Assembly: GCF_015390235.1 (NCBI RefSeq)
Contig: NZ_VUOH01000005.1
Span: 62,001-126,000, forward strand
DNA: 64,000 nucleotides
Origin: Quadrisphaera sp. INWT6
GTDB lineage: Bacteria > Actinomycetota > Actinomycetes > Actinomycetales > Quadrisphaeraceae
Reading direction: 5' to 3'
Shown: positions 38,326-48,640 of the stretch, one piece after another
How positions within the stretch are numbered: the stretch's first letter is position 1
Layout: each line of letters opens with the position of its first letter
Program-made: the position numbers and the translations under genes
The notes under the pieces: model-generated
Seen by the model: only the letters and a program-made list of their open reading frames with translations
Database searches by the model: none
Told to the model about the DNA's origin: nothing

Positions 38326-38367
38326 GGGTGGCCAGCGCCCATGATCACGGGCGCTGGCCACCCTCAG
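38322..38367. terminator. Perfect palindromic terminator between convergent genes
   Basis: 19-base perfect arms (CTGAGGGTGGCCAGCGCCC and its complement) around the loop ATGATCAC. It includes the SRAP stop codon and ends two bases before the convergent stop. It shares the CATGATCAC core and a GGGTGGC block with the palindrome at 52823-52880. Confidence 0.8.
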
Positions 38368-38368
38368 G

Positions 38369-39175
38369 TCAGGCCTCCTCGGGGTCGGGGCCGCCCCCGC
38401 CGCCGCCGTCGCCCCGCAGGTGGGGCGCCACGACGGCGGCCACCACGGCCAGGGCGGCCAGCAGCGACGCGGTCGCCGTGCCCCCGGCCAGGACGCCCAG
38501 GGCGACCATGACCGCTCCGGCACCCGCCACCAGCAGGGCCACCAGCGCCATCGGCGACATCCGCGGCAGGGTCCCCAGCAGCAGCACCAGCCCGGCGACG
38601 CCCGCGGCCAGGGCCCCCGGCAGGTCCCAGGTGCCCACCGAGGCGAGGCCCTCGCGCAGGACCAGGGTGTGCTCGGCGCTCCAGCGGGGCTGACCGCCGC
38701 TGGCCACCACGACGCCGGCGGTGCCGGCCGCCAGCGCGAGCAGGCCCCAGCCGCGACCGAGGCGGACGGCGCGGACCGGGTCGCCGCTGCGGCGGACGGC
38801 GTCCAGCGCGGCCCAGCTGCCCCCACCCCCGACGAGGAGCACGAGGTGGACGAGCGCGAGGAGCACCACGGCCCAGGCCCCGGTGGCGTCGGCGGAGCCG
38901 ACCCCGCCGCTCGGCGCGGCCAGGTGGACGACGCCCGCGACGCCGAGCGCGGCTCCGACCGCGGCGGCGGGCCGCACGAGGAACCCGGTGAGCAGCGTCA
39001 CGACGAGCGCCAGCTCGAGCGCGGGCACCACCCACCCGGACGTGCCGGGCAGGCCGAGCGCGCCCACGAGCCAGCTCTGGGCCGCGGCGCGCGGCAGGAC
39101 GAGGTCCTGCAGCCACAGCAGGCCCAGCGCCACGCGCAGCAGCGCGAGCGCCAGCCCCTCTCCTCGGCCGCCCAT
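38369..39175 (-). CDS. DoxX-like integral membrane protein
   Basis: 268 residues, almost entirely hydrophobic, with about seven to eight helices. The N-terminal half (LALALLRVALGLLWLQDLVL, then GWVVPALELALVVTLLTGFLVRP) resembles DoxX/thiosulfate:quinone oxidoreductase small-subunit proteins. A second hydrophobic block follows a short charged loop. ATG 39175. Specific function unknown; it lies 26 bases after the amylosucrase gene and may be cotranscribed. Confidence 0.7.
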   Translation of the reverse strand: MGGRGEGLALALLRVALGLLWLQDLVLPRAAAQSWLVGALGLPGTSGWVVPALELALVVTLLTGFLVRPAAAVGAALGVAGVVHLAAPSGGVGSADATGAWAVVLLALVHLVLLVGGGGSWAALDAVRRSGDPVRAVRLGRGWGLLALAAGTAGVVVASGGQPRWSAEHTLVLREGLASVGTWDLPGALAAGVAGLVLLLGTLPRMSPMALVALLVAGAGAVMVALGVLAGGTATASLLAALAVVAAVVAPHLRGDGGGGGGPDPEEA

Positions 39176-39201
39176 GGTGGCCAGTGTCGGGCCTCAGCCG
39201 G

Positions 39202-41190
39202 TCAGAGCAGGCGCAGCCACGCCGCTGACCAGGGGGCGAGCCACACGTTCCCGTCGTCCCCGCGGTGCACGGGCGCACCGGTGAGCGCGTCGTGGGCTCC
39301 GCCGAGCCCGAGCTCCTCCAGGCGCCACCCCGGGTAGGAGCGCCACTCCTGCGTGGCGTTGTACAGGGCGAGCAGGTCACCGACCGGGTGGCGGCGGAGC
39401 ACGGCCAGGACGCCCGGGTCGTGCACCTCCAGCACCTCGGACGCCACCGACGCGTGCAGGTGCGGGAGCGACGCGCGGACGCCCGCGAGGTGCCGCACCC
39501 CGGCGAAGAGGCGGCCGGGCACGGTGGTGCCGTCGTGGCGGGCGCCCAGGGCTGCCTCGTCCATCCACGGGCGGTGGGCCCAGCGGTTGTCGGACCCGTG
39601 GCCCGGCTCGTCGGCCCACGCGTCGTCGCCGGGCAGCCCGAGCTCGTCGCCCATCCACAGGACGGGGACGCCGCCCCAGCCCATGACGAGGGCGTGGCCG
39701 AGGAGGACGCGCGCCACCGCGGCGTCGACCCGGGGGTCACCCACCCCCGCGCCGTCGTCCTGCGCGGCGACCAGGCCGGTCAGCGCGGCGGCGGAGCCGG
39801 AGATGCGGCGGTCGCCGGTGGCGGGGTTCTCCTGGAACACCAGGCCCCGGGCGGGCGAGCCCGGGAAGGAGCCGGAGAACCAGTCGGACAGGAAGGCGCG
39901 GTGCTGGTAGCCGTCCAGCCCGACGGCGGCCGCGTCCTCGTCGGTGATGGCCCAGCCGATGTCGTCGTGGCAGCGCACGTACGTGATCCACGCGGCGCTG
40001 CTCGGGGCGGCGGGCAGGGCGCCGAGGGCCTGGGCGGCCAGGCGCACGTCCTGGGAGGCGACCATCGACCAGAACTGCACCATGAGCGTGTTGTGGTAGG
40101 CCAGGTCGGAGACGCGGCCGTGGTGCTCGCCCTGGCCGAGGTACTGCACCAGCTGGTGCGGCGAGACGATCGCCTCGGCCTTGAGCAGCACCGCCGGGCA
40201 GGCGACGCGGGCGAGCGCGCGCAGCACCTGGGTGAGGCTGTGCACCTCGGGCTGGTTCTGGCAGTCGGTGCCCAGCCGCTTCCAGATGAAGGCGATGGCG
40301 TCCAGCCGCAGCACCTCGACGCCGAGGTTGGCCAGGAACAGCACCACCTCGGCGTACTCGACCAGGACGTCGGGGTTCGACCAGTCGACGTCCCACTGGA
40401 AGCTGTTGAAGGTCGTCCAGACCCAGCCGCCCAGCTCGTCGTCCCAGGTGAAGTTCCCGGGGGCGAAGTCGGGGAAGACCTCGGGCAGCGTGCGCTCGTA
40501 GGCGTCGGGCCGCTCGCGGTCGGGGTGCACGTGGAAGTAGGCGCGGTAGCGCGGGTCGCCCTCGCGCGCCCTCCGGGCCCACTCGTGCTCGCGGGCCACG
40601 TGGTTGAGCACCAGGTCGAGCACGAGGGAGGTGCCCTGGGCGCGCAGCGCGCGGGCGAGCTCGCGCAGGTCCTCGACGTCGCCCAGGTCGGAGCGGACGG
40701 CGCGGTAGTCGGCCACGGCGTAGCCGCCGTCGCTGTCGCCCTCGCGGGGCTGCAGCACCGGCATGAGGTGGAGGTAGGTGACGCCGAGCTCGCGCAGGTG
40801 GTCGAGGCGCCCGTGGACGCCCTGCAGGGTGCCGGCGTAGCGCTCGGTGTAGGCGGCGTAGCCGAGCATGCCCGGCTCCTGGAACCAGTCGGGCCGCAGC
40901 GTGCGGGCCTGGTCGAGGCGGTGCAGCTCGGGCTCGCGCTCGGCGTACGCGGTGGCGGCGGCGCGCAGCAGGCGCTGCTCCAGCGCGGCGGCGGTCGCGG
41001 GGTCGTGGACGGCGGCGAGCCCGGCCCTCAGGTCGGGCCACCAGCGCTCGACGCGCAGGGCGAACAGCTCGCGGCGCTCGGGCGAGAGGTCCGCGAGGAC
41101 GTCGTCGACGCCGTCGAGCAGGCCCGGGAGGGCCCCGGTCCCCGTGAGCCCGCTGCCGACCGGCACCTGACCTGCTGCCACCTCGTGCAC
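39202..41190 (-). CDS. Amylosucrase-type GH13 enzyme
   Basis: Alpha-amylase superfamily (GH13), amylosucrase-like, 662 residues. The usual N-terminal helical domain is followed by the barrel: [17 protein letters not shown], nucleophile region [16 protein letters not shown], acid/base LLKAEAIV, and [10 protein letters not shown] with the transition-state Asp. QNQPEVHSL and GTDCQ fit the amylosucrase subgroup. GTG 41190 has AGGGAGG close by. It uses sucrose to build glucan or hydrolyses it; activity in vivo is inferred. No transporter or regulator adjoins it. Confidence 0.88.
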   Translation of the reverse strand: MHEVAAGQVPVGSGLTGTGALPGLLDGVDDVLADLSPERRELFALRVERWWPDLRAGLAAVHDPATAAALEQRLLRAAATAYAEREPELHRLDQARTLRPDWFQEPGMLGYAAYTERYAGTLQGVHGRLDHLRELGVTYLHLMPVLQPREGDSDGGYAVADYRAVRSDLGDVEDLRELARALRAQGTSLVLDLVLNHVAREHEWARRAREGDPRYRAYFHVHPDRERPDAYERTLPEVFPDFAPGNFTWDDELGGWVWTTFNSFQWDVDWSNPDVLVEYAEVVLFLANLGVEVLRLDAIAFIWKRLGTDCQNQPEVHSLTQVLRALARVACPAVLLKAEAIVSPHQLVQYLGQGEHHGRVSDLAYHNTLMVQFWSMVASQDVRLAAQALGALPAAPSSAAWITYVRCHDDIGWAITDEDAAAVGLDGYQHRAFLSDWFSGSFPGSPARGLVFQENPATGDRRISGSAAALTGLVAAQDDGAGVGDPRVDAAVARVLLGHALVMGWGGVPVLWMGDELGLPGDDAWADEPGHGSDNRWAHRPWMDEAALGARHDGTTVPGRLFAGVRHLAGVRASLPHLHASVASEVLEVHDPGVLAVLRRHPVGDLLALYNATQEWRSYPGWRLEELGLGGAHDALTGAPVHRGDDGNVWLAPWSAAWLRLL

Positions 41191-41330
41191 CCCGTCCTCC
41201 CTGACGGCCGCGGACGACCCGAGCGTCCTCCCCGGGCCTGCCCCGGTGGTCCGACACGCTATCCATCGGCACCCCACCCCCTCGGGTGGAGGTGATCAGC
41301 GCTGCCGCGCGGACGTCGCCCGGACGCGCG

Positions 41331-41363
41331 AGGAGCCCCACCCGGCTGGCGGGTGGGGCTCCT
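41331..41363. terminator. Hairpin upstream of amylosucrase, after the GlsB-like gene
   Basis: Perfect 13-base arms AGGAGCCCCACCC and GGGTGGGGCTCCT with a 7-base loop. On the minus strand it follows the GlsB-like stop by 66 bases, so it probably ends that transcript. Confidence 0.7.
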
Positions 41364-41429
41364 CGGGGCCGGGGCCGCGGCCCGGCGCACTGCGGTCAGC
41401 GCCGGGCCGGCGACCGCCGGCGGGGTGCG

Positions 41430-41701
41430 TCAGGCGCGGCTGTGGCTGCGGCCGCGGGTGGCCTGGTAGATGGCCAGCACGATGATCGCGCCGATGATGG
41501 AGCCGATCCAGCTGGAGGGCTGGACGAAGCTCGTGCCGCCGTCGAAGAGCAGGTAGGCCAGGAAGCCCCCGACGAACGAGCCGATCACGCCGAGCAGGAT
41601 CGTCCCGCCGACGCCGAGGCCGGAGCGGCCGGGGACGATCAGCCGGGCGAGGTAGCCCGCCACGATGCGATGACGATGAGGCCGATGATGGTTCCGAGCA
41701 T
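41430..41701 (-). CDS. GlsB/YeaQ/YmgE family membrane protein, frameshifted as sequenced
   Basis: Small membrane protein of the transglycosylase-associated family. Segments MLGTIIGLIVIA and IVAGYLARLIVPGRSGLGVG, then TILLGVIGSFVGGFLAYLLF, show three glycine-rich helices. One base is missing at 41666-41667; restoring it gives 90 residues, normal length. ATG 41701. Linked to stress responses in other bacteria; enzymatic activity is not established. Confidence 0.85.
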
Positions 41702-41862
41702 GGTGTCCCCGCAGGTGAGAGTGCGTCTTTCTGGCGGTGGAGACGCTAGGCCCGTCGGCCGCGCCCGGCATCTCGAGACGGGGGTCACGGGCCGCTCGGG
41801 CGACATCGTGACCGGGCTGTGACGCAGCGGTCCCGCCGCGCCGCCGTGGGAGGATGGGACCG

Positions 41863-42306
41863 ATGAGCGAGCAGACCGCCACCGCGACGGACGCCGAGCT
41901 CCCCGCACGCCCCGTGCAGCGCCGCTCCGGGCGCCAGCGGGCGGCGGTGGCGGCCCTGCTCGACTCCGAGCCCGGCTTCACCAGCGCCCAGGACCTCTAC
42001 GCGCGCCTGCGCGAGCAGGGCAACCCCATCGGCCTCGCCACCGTCTACCGCGCGCTCCAGACGCTCGTGGAGGACGGCGACGTCGACGTCCTGCGCACCG
42101 GCGACGACGCGGAGGCCGTGTACCGCCGGTGCAGCGCGCGGCACCACCACCACCTGGTCTGCCGGCGCTGCGGCAAGGCCGTGGAGGTCGAGGGCAGCGC
42201 GGTGGAGGCGTGGGCGCAGAAGACCGCCGCGGCGCACGGCTTCACCGACGTCGACCACGTGGTGGAGATCTTCGGCACCTGCGCCGACTGCGCCGCCACC
42301 CGCTGA
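41863..42306 (+). CDS. zur: Fur-family metalloregulator, probably Zur
   Basis: Zinc-responsive repressor, 147 residues. The winged helix (RQRAAVAALLDSEPGFTSAQ, then IGLATVYRALQTLVEDGDVD) is followed by the metal-binding HHHHLVCRRCGKAVEV and the C-terminal FGTCADC, giving the two CxxC pairs of the structural zinc site. ATG 41863 has GGAGG nine bases upstream; ATG 41854 would lie inside that site. It is followed by a zinc ABC transporter operon with a Zur-like box in front, the main reason to call it Zur rather than Fur. Confidence 0.9.
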   Translation: MSEQTATATDAELPARPVQRRSGRQRAAVAALLDSEPGFTSAQDLYARLREQGNPIGLATVYRALQTLVEDGDVDVLRTGDDAEAVYRRCSARHHHHLVCRRCGKAVEVEGSAVEAWAQKTAAAHGFTDVDHVVEIFGTCADCAATR

Positions 42307-42356
42307 CCCCGGAACGACCAGCGCTGGTCGTCCGGAGCACTTCGACGGGTCTACAG

Positions 42357-42371
42357 TGAGAAGAGTTATCA
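42357..42371. promoter_or_regulatory. Zur-box-like operator
   Basis: TGAGAAGAGTTATCA matches the Zur consensus TGAAAATGATTTTCA at 10 of 15 positions with symmetric TGA..AA and TT.TCA arms. It lies 24 bases before the zinc-binding protein start. Confidence 0.5.
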
Positions 42372-42394
42372 CTACGACTCTCACCGGAGGGCCC

Positions 42395-43435
42395 GTGCCC
42401 CGCCCCGCGCTCCCGTCCCGCACCTCCCGCACCTCCCTGGCGCTCGCCGGGGGCCTCACCGCCGCCCTGGCGCTCACCGCCTGCGGCGCAGGCGGCAGCA
42501 GCCCGGGGGCCAGCGCGTCGGGCAGCGGGTCGGCCGGCAGCGGCTCGGCCGCGCTCACCGTGGTCGCCTCCACCGACGTCTGGGGCAGCGTCGCCAGCGC
42601 CGTCGGCGGTGACGCCGTCGAGGTCACCTCGATCATCGACGACCCCTCGCAGGACCCGCACTCGTTCGAGGCCACCACCCGCGACCAGCTCCTCGTGCAG
42701 GACGCCGACGTCGTCGTGCAGAACGGCGGCGGGTACGACCCCTTCATGGAGCAGCTCGTCGAGGCGTCGGGCACCGAGGCGCCCGTCGTCGACGCCGTGG
42801 AGGTCTCCGGCCTGGAGGGCTCGCAGGACGCTGCGGGCCACTCCGACGAGCACGGGGACGAGCACGCCGAGGGCTCCGGTGACCACGCCGACGAGGGCCA
42901 CGCCCACGGCGAGTTCAACGAGCACGTCTGGTACGACCTGGCCACCGCCGGGAAGGTCGCCGAGGCCGTCGCCGAGGCGCTGGGGAAGGCCGACCCGCAG
43001 CAGGCCGCCACCTTCGAGGCGAACGCGAAGGCCTTCACCGAGGGCCTGGCCCCGCTGCAGGCCCAGGAGGCGGAGGTCTCCGCGAAGAGCTCCGGCACCG
43101 GCGTCGCCATCACCGAGCCCGTCCCCGACTACATGCTCGAGGCCATGGGCCTGGTCGTGAAGACCCCCGAGGAGTTCTCCGAGGCCGTCGAGGAGGGCAC
43201 GGACGTGTCCCCGTCCGTGCTCGCCGACACCACCGCGCTGTTCACCGACGGGACCGTCAAGGCGCTGGTGTACAACGAGCAGACCACCGGCGCCGAGACG
43301 GACGCCGTGCTCAAGGCCGCGCAGGCCGCCGGCGTGCCGGTGGTCCCGGTCACCGAGACGCTCCCGGACGGTCAGGACTACACGCAGTGGATGAGCTCCA
43401 ACACCGAGGCCATCCGCGCGGCCGTGGGGCTGTGA
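42395..43435 (+). CDS. znuA: Zinc ABC transporter substrate-binding lipoprotein
   Basis: Cluster A-I metal-binding protein. The signal peptide ends in the lipobox LTAC (about residue 30). The mature domain has VVASTDVWGSVASAVGGDAV, DPHSFEATTRD with the metal His, a His/Asp/Glu-rich loop at about residues 148-172 (HSDEHGDEHAEG and DEGHAHGEF), NEHVWYDL, and the late Asp/Glu ligands. 346 residues. GTG 42395 has CGGAGG just upstream. First gene of the operon. The His-rich loop is typical of zinc rather than manganese carriers. Confidence 0.92.
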   Translation: MPRPALPSRTSRTSLALAGGLTAALALTACGAGGSSPGASASGSGSAGSGSAALTVVASTDVWGSVASAVGGDAVEVTSIIDDPSQDPHSFEATTRDQLLVQDADVVVQNGGGYDPFMEQLVEASGTEAPVVDAVEVSGLEGSQDAAGHSDEHGDEHAEGSGDHADEGHAHGEFNEHVWYDLATAGKVAEAVAEALGKADPQQAATFEANAKAFTEGLAPLQAQEAEVSAKSSGTGVAITEPVPDYMLEAMGLVVKTPEEFSEAVEEGTDVSPSVLADTTALFTDGTVKALVYNEQTTGAETDAVLKAAQAAGVPVVPVTETLPDGQDYTQWMSSNTEAIRAAVGL

Positions 43436-44238
43436 GCAGCGGCTCCGTCCTCTCGCTCCGCGGCGCCGGGCTCAGCTACGGCGACCACCGGGTCTGGTCC
43501 GGCCTCGACCTCGAGGTGCGCCCCGGCGAGCTCGTGGCCGTGCTGGGGCCCAACGGCTCGGGCAAGACCAGCCTGGTCAGGGCGGTGCTGGGGCGCCAGC
43601 CCCTGACCGAGGGCCGCCTCGAGGTCCAGGGGCGCCCGCCGCGCCAGGGCTCCTCGGACATCGGGTACGTGCCCCAGCAGCGCCTCATCGACCCGATGAC
43701 CCCGCTGCGGGCCCGCGACCTGGTGCGCCAGGGCATCGACGGCCACCGCTGGGGGCTGCCGCTGCCGCGACGCGCCGTCCGCGAGCGCGTCGACGAGCTG
43801 CTGGCCGCGGTCGGGGCGACCTCCTACGGCGACGTGCCGGTGGGGCTGCTGTCGGGCGGCGAGCAGCAGCGGGTGCGGATCGCGCAGGCCGTGGCCACCG
43901 ACCCGGCCCTGCTGCTGTGCGACGAGCCCCTGCTCTCCCTCGACCTGGCCCACCAACGCGAGGTGGTGTCCGTGGTCGACGGGCGCCGCCGCGCCGGGGC
44001 CGCGGTGCTGTTCGTGACGCACGAGATCAACCCCGTGCTCGACGTGGTCGACCGGGTGCTCTACCTGGCCCCCGCGGGGCACCGCGTGGGCACGCCGGGA
44101 GAGGTCCTCACCTCCGAGAGCCTCAGCGACCTGTACGGCACGCGGGTCGAGGTGCTGCGCCACGCCGGGCGGGTGCTCATCGCCGCCACGGGCGGCGACG
44201 CCGACCACCACTGCGAGCCGACGGAGGAGCCGGCATGA
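43432..44238 (+). CDS. znuC: Zinc ABC transporter ATP-binding protein
   Basis: 268-residue ATPase. Walker A LGPNGSGKTSLVRAVLG, Q loop IGYVPQQRLIDP, signature LSGGEQQRVRIAQAVA, Walker B LLLCDEPLLSLDL and the switch His (FVTHEINPVLD). The GTG start overlaps the stop of the binding-protein gene, and the stop overlaps the permease ATG. The Q loop and length fit the metal (ZnuC/MntA) branch. Confidence 0.93.
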   Translation: MSSGSVLSLRGAGLSYGDHRVWSGLDLEVRPGELVAVLGPNGSGKTSLVRAVLGRQPLTEGRLEVQGRPPRQGSSDIGYVPQQRLIDPMTPLRARDLVRQGIDGHRWGLPLPRRAVRERVDELLAAVGATSYGDVPVGLLSGGEQQRVRIAQAVATDPALLLCDEPLLSLDLAHQREVVSVVDGRRRAGAAVLFVTHEINPVLDVVDRVLYLAPAGHRVGTPGEVLTSESLSDLYGTRVEVLRHAGRVLIAATGGDADHHCEPTEEPA

Positions 44239-45136
44239 GCTGGGACGCGGTCCTGGGGAGCCTGTTCGACTTCAGCGACTACTCGCGGCTGCTGCCGCTG
44301 GTGGCCAACTCGCTGTGGGCCGCGGCGGCCCTCGGCCTGGTCGGGGGCCTGGTCGGGGTGCTGGTCGCCGCGCGCGACCTGGCCTTCGCCGTCCACGGCA
44401 TCGCCGAGCTGAGCTTCGCGGGCGCGGCGGCCGCGCTGCTGCTGTCGGCCGACGTGGTGCTGGGGTCGGTGGTGGGCTCGCTGCTGGCCGCGGCGCTCAT
44501 CGGCGTGCTGGGGTGCGGGCCCGCGACCGGAACTCGATCATCGGCGTGCTGATGCCGTTCGGGCTCGGGCTCGGCGTGCTGTTCCTGGCGCTGTACCCGG
44601 GGCGCTCGGCCAACAAGTTCGGCCTGCTCACCGGCCAGGTGGTGGCCGTCGACGACCCGCGCCTGGTGACCATGCTGGCCACCTCGGCGGTGGTCCTGGC
44701 GGTGCTGGCCGTGGTGTGGCGCCCGCTGCTGTTCGCGAGCGTCGACCCCGACGGCGCCGCCGCCCGCGGCGTGCCGGTGCGCGGCCTGTCGCTGGTGTTC
44801 ATGGTGGTGCTGGGCCTGTCGGTCGCGATGGCCGTCCAGGTGGTGGGCGCCCTGCTCGTGCTCTCACTGCTGATCACCCCGGCTGCGGCGGCCGTGCGGG
44901 TCTCGGCGTCGCCGCTGTGGGTCCCGGTGCTGTCGGTGGTCTTCGCCACGGCCTCCGCGGTGGGGGGCATCCTGCTGGCCCTCGGCGGGTCCGTGCCGAT
45001 CAGCCCCTACGTCACCACGATCTCCTTCGCGATCTACGTGGCGTGCCGGCTGCTGGGAGACCGGCGCAGCCGCCGCGGGTGGACGCGGCGCCGCCCGGCG
45101 CCCGCCGCGCAGCCCGAGACCGCCACCTCCCTCTGA
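44235..45136 (+). CDS. znuB: Zinc ABC transporter permease, frameshifted as sequenced
   Basis: ABC-3 family metal permease with about eight helices. The N-terminal part LVANSLWAAAALGLVGGLVG and HGIAELSFAGAAAALLLSAD are in one frame; NSIIGVLMPFGLGLGVLFLA, GALLVLSLLITPAAAAVRVS and GSVPISPYVTTISFAIYVAC are in another. Adding one G at 44510-44513 joins them through GVRARDRN and gives 300 residues. ATG 44235 overlaps the ATPase stop. Completes the zinc importer. Confidence 0.9.
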
Positions 45137-45144
45137 GGCCTCGC

Positions 45145-45982
45145 GTGCCGGGCCCCTCGGAACACCGCTCGGACCACCGCTCGGACGGGCTCGTGGTGCG
45201 CCTGCGGCGGGCGGGGTGCGTCTTCGCCGAGGAGGAGGCCGCCCTCCTGCTGGAGGACGCCCCCTCCGACGCCGTGCTGGAGGTCCGCGCGGCCCGGCGG
45301 TGCGCCGGCGAGCCGCTGGAGCAGGTGCTCGGCTGGGCCGCCTTCGCCGGGCTGCGGGTGGCCGTGGCGCCGGGCGTCTTCGTGCCCCGGCGGCGCAGCG
45401 AGCTGCTGGCCCGCGAGGCCGCGGCCCGGGCGACCCGGGCCCAGGAGGCGGCGCGCACCGGTGGGAGCCGGGCTGTCGTCGTCGACCTGTGCTGCGGGAG
45501 CGGGGCCCTGGCCCTGGTGGTGGCGACCGCCGTGCCCGGTGCCGAGGTGCACGCCGCCGACCTCGACCCCGTGGCCACGGGGTGCGCCGCCCACAACCTG
45601 CGGGGTCTCGAGGCCGGTGGGGGGCGGACGCGTGCACACGGGCGACCTGTTCGACGCCCTGCCGCGCGGCCTGCGCGGGCGCGTCGACGTGCTGGTGGCC
45701 AACGCGCCCTACGTCCCGCGCGGCGAGGTGGCGCTGATGCCCCCCGAGGCCCGCGACCACGAGCCGCTCCTCGCCCTCGACGGCGGCGGTGACGGGCTCG
45801 ACGTGCACCGCCGCGTGGCCGCGGGCGCCCGGGAGTGGCTGTCACCCGGCGGGGTGCTGCTCGTGGAGACGAGCGCCCGGCAGGCGGAGGGCACCGCAGA
45901 GGCCTGCCGCGCGGGGGGCCTCGCGCCGAGCACCGTCCACGACCGGGCGCTCGGGGCCGCCGTCGTCGTCGCGCTGGCCTAG
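45145..45982 (+). CDS. HemK-family N5-glutamine methyltransferase homologue, frameshifted as sequenced
   Basis: SAM-dependent methyltransferase of the PrmC/HemK type. Visible: EPLEQVLGWAAFAGLRVAVA, FVPRRRSELL, SAM site VVDLCCGSGALALVVATAVP, ADLDPVA, and after the break the modified catalytic motif VANAPYVP (standard NPPY) followed by DHEPLLALDGGGDGLDVHRR. Dropping one G from the six-G run 45619-45624 gives 278 residues. The NAPY variant and the short N-terminal domain set it apart from canonical PrmC, so release factor may not be the substrate. GTG 45145, 8 bases after the zinc permease. Confidence 0.85.
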
Positions 45983-46105
45983 CCTGGGCGTGCTCCGCGC
46001 TCCGCAGGGCAACACCCCCCGAGAGGACCCGCGCCCGGTGGCCCCGGCCGACCCAGAACGCACCGCACCCGTGACCCCCTGCGCACCGACGGGTGGCTCG
46101 CAGGG

Positions 46106-47496
46106 GTGAGCGAGGTCCTCCTCCTGCTCGTGGCCGGCGCCCTCGTCGTGGCCTGCGGCGGGTTCGTCGCGGCCGAGTTCTCGCTGCTGACGGTCGACAG
46201 GTCCACCGTCGAGCGCGCCGCCGAGGCCGGTGACCGCCGCGCCGCGGGCACCCTCCAGGCGCTCCGGAACCTGTCGACCCAGCTGTCGGGCGCCCAGGTC
46301 GGCATCACCATCACCAACCTGGCCATCGGCTTCCTCGCCGAGCCCGCCATCGGACGGCTCCTCGCGGGCCCGCTGGAGTCCGCCGGGCTGACCGGCGGCG
46401 CGGCCACGGCGGTGTCCGTGACGGTGGCCCTGGCGCTGTCGACGCTGGTCACCATGGTCTTCGGCGAGCTGGTGCCCAAGAACCTCGCGATCTCGCTGCC
46501 CTACGCCACGGCCTACGCCGTGCAGGGGTTCAGCCGCGGCTTCGCCCACGGCATGGCCTGGCCGATCCGGGCGCTCAACGCGATGGCCAACGCGGTCCTG
46601 CGGCGCCTGTTCCGCACCGAGCCCCAGGAGGAGCTCGCCTCGGCGCGCTCCGCCGACGAGCTGCTGAGCCTGGTCCGGCGGTCGGCCGAGCAGGGCACGC
46701 TCGAGGAGGAGACCGCCGCCCTGGTGCAGCGGTCGCTGGCCTTCTCGGGCCGCCGCGCCGTCGACGTCATGACCCCCCGCATCCGGGTGCGCACCCTCGC
46801 GGCCGACGACCGGCTCACCGACCTGGTCGACGCCGTGCACGACTCCGGCCGCTCGCGCTTCCCGTCACCGGGGAGGACCAGGACGACGTGCTCGGCGTCG
46901 TCCACGCCCGCCAGGCGCTGCTGGCGCCGCCGGAGCGGGCCCACGACGTGCGCCTGCGCGACGTGCTCGAGCCCGCCTCCCTGGTGCCGGAGACCCTCGA
47001 GCTCGACGACCTGCTCGACCAGCTGAAGGACAGCACCCTGCAGCTGGCCGTCGTCGTCGACGAGTACGGCGGCTTCGCCGGCGTGGTCACCTTCGAGGAC
47101 CTCGTCGAGGAGCTGGTGGGCGAGGTGGTCGACGAGCACGACGTCGAGACCAGCCGCGCCCGCCCCGACGGCGAGGGCGCCTGGGTGCTGGCGGGCCTGC
47201 TGCGCCCCGACGAGGTGGCCGGGGGCACCGGCGTGCAGCTGCCCGAGCACCCCTCCTACGAGACGGTCGCGGGCCTGGTGCTGCGCGAGCTCGGGCGCCT
47301 GCCCGAGCTCGGCGACACCGCGGTCGTCACCGCCACCACCGACGAGGTCGACGACGACGGCCTGCCCGTCGAGCAGCGCGCCGAGCTGCGGGTCGACGGG
47401 ATGGACGGGCTGCGCATCGAGGTGCTCCACCTGCGGCTGCTCGGCCCGGCCGGCGACCCCGGCGGCAGCGACGACGACGAGCGGGGCGACCGGTGA
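46106..47496 (+). CDS. CNNM/CBS-domain membrane protein (hemolysin-C-like), frameshifted as sequenced
   Basis: An N-terminal CNNM transmembrane domain (FVAAEFSLLTVDRSTVERAA, ALSTLVTMVFGELVPKNLAI), two CBS domains (VDVMTPRIRV; AVVVDEYGGFAGVVTFEDLV) and the C-terminal CorC/HlyC domain. The frame breaks at the C run 46861-46863 within the first CBS domain; one added base joins DSGRSRFP to VTGEDQDDVLGVV and gives 463 residues. GTG 46106. The stop overlaps the next paralogue. Related proteins (CorB/MpfA) are magnesium exporters; that role is inferred. Confidence 0.9.
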
Positions 47497-48537
47497 GCGA
47501 CGGCCTGGCCATCGGGCTCGCGGTGGTGCTGCTGGCGCTGAACGCCTTCTTCGTCGGCGCGGAGTTCGCGGTCATCTCCGCGCGCCGCTCCTCGGTGGAG
47601 CTGCTCGCAGCCGGGGGGAGCCGCGCCGCCCGCACCACGCTGCGGGCCATGGAGGACCTCACCTCCATGCTCTCGTGCGCCCAGCTGGGCATCACGCTGT
47701 GCTCGCTGGGCCTGGGCGCCGTCGGCGAGCCCGCCGTGGCCCACCAGATCGAGCCGCTCTTCGAGGCCGCCGGGCTGCCCGAGGCGCTGGTGCACCCCGT
47801 GGCGTTCGCGATCGCGCTCGTCGTCGTCGTCACCGCGCACGTGGTGCTGGGCGAGGTCGTGCCCAAGAACCTCGCGCTGGCCGGGCCCGACCGCGCGGCC
47901 CTGGTGCTGGCGCCGCCGCTGCGGCTCCTCTCGATGGTGCTGCGCCCGGTGATCGCCGTGACCAACTGGCTCGCCAACCTGTTCCTCAGGCTCGTGAAGG
48001 TGGAGCCGAAGGACGAGGTGGCCAGCGCCTTCACCCGCGAGGAGGTCGCCGGGCTCGTCGCGGAGGCCCATCGCGAGGGGCTCCTGGAGGAGGAGGTCGA
48101 GGAGCTCGCCACCGCCGCCCTCGGCTTCGCCGACCGGACCGCGGCCGCCGTCCTGCTCCCGCTCGACACGCTCACCACGCTGCCCCGCGAGGCCACCGTG
48201 GCGCAGGTGCAGGACGCCGCCGCCAGGACCCGCTTCTCCCGCTTCCCCCGTGGCCGACGGGCACGGGGGGCTGCTGGGGTACGTGCACGTCAAGGACGTG
48301 CTCACGCTCGACGCGGGCGCCCGCGCGGCGCAGGTGCCGAGCCGCTACGTCCGCGAGCTCACCACGGTGGCCGAGACCGACGGGCTGCGGCCGGTGCTGC
48401 GCCGGATGCAGGACTCCGGGGCCCACCTCGCGCGCGTCGAGGGCGCCGACGGCGCGCTGCTGGGCGTGGTCACCCTGGAGGACGTGCTGGAGGAGCTCGT
48501 CGGCCAGGTCCGCGCCGGGGTCCCCCAGCCCCGCTGA
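47493..48537 (+). CDS. Second CNNM/CBS-domain membrane protein, frameshifted as sequenced
   Basis: Paralogue of the preceding gene. CNNM domain (NAFFVGAEFAVISARRSSVE, TAHVVLGEVVPKNLALAGPD) then CBS domains, but without the C-terminal CorC/HlyC domain: it stops at LEDVLEELVGQVRAGVPQPR. Dropping one C from 48245-48249 joins RTRFSRFP to VADGHGGLLGYVHVKDVL and gives 347 residues. GTG 47493 overlaps the upstream stop. The two proteins probably form a heteromeric magnesium/cobalt efflux unit. Confidence 0.9.
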
Positions 48538-48640
48538 CCGGGTCGCGGCGGCGCCGGACCGGCCCCTCCTGTCACACCGCCCCGGCGCGTCTGCGGCGTG
48601 TCGCGCCGCGGAGGACCCCCACCTGGGGGACCGTGGGGGT

